Source: Ensifer sp. IC4062
Lineage (GTDB): Bacteria; Pseudomonadota; Alphaproteobacteria; Rhizobiales; Rhizobiaceae
Length of the DNA stretch: 64,000 nucleotides
Assembly (NCBI RefSeq): GCF_020193575.1
Contig: NZ_JADYVD010000021.1
Location: forward strand, 1-64,000
Direction of reading: 5' to 3'
This document shows positions 63,240 through 64,000 of the stretch, one piece after another (position 1 is the stretch's first letter; each line of letters starts with the position of its first letter). The notes below the pieces were generated by a model, which saw only the letters and a program-made list of their open reading frames with translations, made no database searches and was not told the origin of the DNA. Made by a program: the position numbers and the translations under genes.

Positions 63240-64000
63240 ATGATGCTCAGAAACCGGCGCAACGAAGCTCTCTTCGCTTTGGCGCTCATCGCGCCGTTCG
63301 TCGCCATTTACGGACTTGTGTTCGTCTATCCGACGATCAGGCTTTTCATGATAAGCCTCACAGATGCGCCCCTGATTGGGCATGGAAACTTCGTCGGGTT
63401 CGACAACTACGCACGCCTTTCTTCTGACCGACGGTTCGGCACCGCGGTGTGGAACACGGCCTACTTCGTACTAATCACCGTCGTCCCTGGAACGCTTGTG
63501 GCATTCGCAATAGCACTCGGCGTCAATCGTCTTGCCGGACGACTTCAAGCAGCCATACTCGCTCTGTTCTTCTTGCCATATATTCTTCCGGTTTCGGTCG
63601 TGTATCTCCTCTGGGATTGGACGCTGAACTTCCAGTTCGGCATCGCGATGTACCTTTTCGACATGCTCGGCATCGCGCGCATCCCCCTTTTCAAGTCGAC
63701 CGCCTGGTTCATGCCCGCCGTCGGCATAATCACAATCTGGTGGACCGCTGGATTTTCCATATTGTTGTTCCTCGCCGGATTGCGAACCATCCCGACGGAA
63801 ATCTACGAGGCTGCGGCCTTAGACAACGCCGGCAGATGGTCGACCTTCCGCCGGATCACTTGGCCCTTGATGTGGCCAATCACGGCGCTCGTATTGACCA
63901 TCCAGCTGATTTCGCAGCTCAAGATTTTTGACCAAGTCTACCTCTTCTCAGTCGGCGGACGACCGAACGACAATGTGGTCCTGGTCTATTATGTCTTTCA
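63240..64000 (+). CDS. ABC sugar transporter permease (MalF type), N-terminal part
   Basis: The frame is open from ATG 63240 (or 63243) to the window end, at least 253 residues of an inner-membrane permease. The EAA loop EIYEAAALDNAGRWSTFRRITWP is seen near residue 185. GGAG lies 8 bases before ATG 63240. The second permease and ATPase, if present, lie outside the window. Confidence 0.9.
   Translation, partial: MMLRNRRNEALFALALIAPFVAIYGLVFVYPTIRLFMISLTDAPLIGHGNFVGFDNYARLSSDRRFGTAVWNTAYFVLITVVPGTLVAFAIALGVNRLAGRLQAAILALFFLPYILPVSVVYLLWDWTLNFQFGIAMYLFDMLGIARIPLFKSTAWFMPAVGIITIWWTAGFSILLFLAGLRTIPTEIYEAAALDNAGRWSTFRRITWPLMWPITALVLTIQLISQLKIFDQVYLFSVGGRPNDNVVLVYYVF

Noticed and set aside
61850..63307. 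Long minus frame (485 codons) opposite the sugar-binding protein
   Set aside because: Antisense shadow of a secure binding-protein gene with signal peptide and Shine-Dalgarno site.

Overview
The window looks like an accessory replicon (megaplasmid or chromid) of a Rhizobiaceae-type alphaproteobacterium. The evidence is high-GC DNA with strongly biased codons, many ATGA or TGATG gene overlaps, several TTG or GTG starts behind good Shine-Dalgarno sites, many ABC and TRAP uptake operons each paired with catabolic enzymes, and family-level resemblance of the DUF6481, desaturase and regulator genes to rhizobial proteins. No rRNA, tRNA, CRISPR, replication or conjugation genes are seen. The species cannot be named from the sequence alone.

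Layout. (1) 0.8-11.6 kb: a catabolic divergon around a GntR/FCD regulator. Leftward it carries an intradiol dioxygenase, HpaH-like hydratase, HpaI-like aldolase and a signal-less substrate-binding-fold protein. Rightward it carries a TIM-barrel isomerase/dehydratase, a polar-amino-acid-type ABC importer, AroE-like dehydrogenase, HpaF-like isomerase, type II dehydroquinase and a Gfo/Idh oxidoreductase. The gene set suggests uptake and breakdown of a hydroaromatic (quinate/shikimate-like) compound. (2) 12.2-14.4 kb: AraC regulator plus MFS exporter. (3) 14.4-22 kb: a decaying region with a 134-bp dispersed repeat (three copies), a FabMG-like reductase, a fatty acid desaturase split by an in-frame TAG, DUF6481, a spermidine-synthase-like protein, a cold-shock protein and a scrambled ferric-reductase remnant. 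(4) 22.1-35.9 kb: an aromatic cluster with a FAD oxidoreductase, SnoaL-like protein and AraC; then LysR, hydroxyquinol dioxygenase, maleylacetate reductase, a Liv-type ABC importer, a phenol-hydroxylase-type monooxygenase and a second hydroxyquinol dioxygenase. This resembles a resorcinol/hydroxyquinol route.

(5) 36.2-44.0 kb: an OmpR-type two-component system divergent from a tripartite RND efflux operon, with four regularly spaced half-sites between them. (6) 44.4-52.0 kb: a ribose-type sugar ABC operon ending in an SMP-30 lactonase, divergent from a soluble GAF histidine kinase and LuxR-type response regulator. (7) 52.1-58.4 kb: a decayed nucleotidyltransferase-like gene, then RidA, a TRAP transporter, an M20 amidohydrolase and LysR, probably for a carbamoyl/ureido or related nitrogen compound. 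(8) 59.3-64.0 kb: an ArsR-like regulator with a large C-terminal domain, GH51 arabinofuranosidase and the start of a sugar ABC importer, with matching inverted repeats before the regulator and before the glycosidase.

Shared themes. Binding-protein genes are followed by intercistronic stem-loops in four of five uptake operons, and each uptake system sits with its own enzymes and regulator. The three intradiol dioxygenases all keep the Tyr/Tyr/His/His iron ligands. The pieces most worth following up are the mixed intradiol/Hpa-type pathway with its signal-less binding-fold protein, the shared operator pairs, the amber-split desaturase and the 134-bp repeats bracketing the decaying segment.
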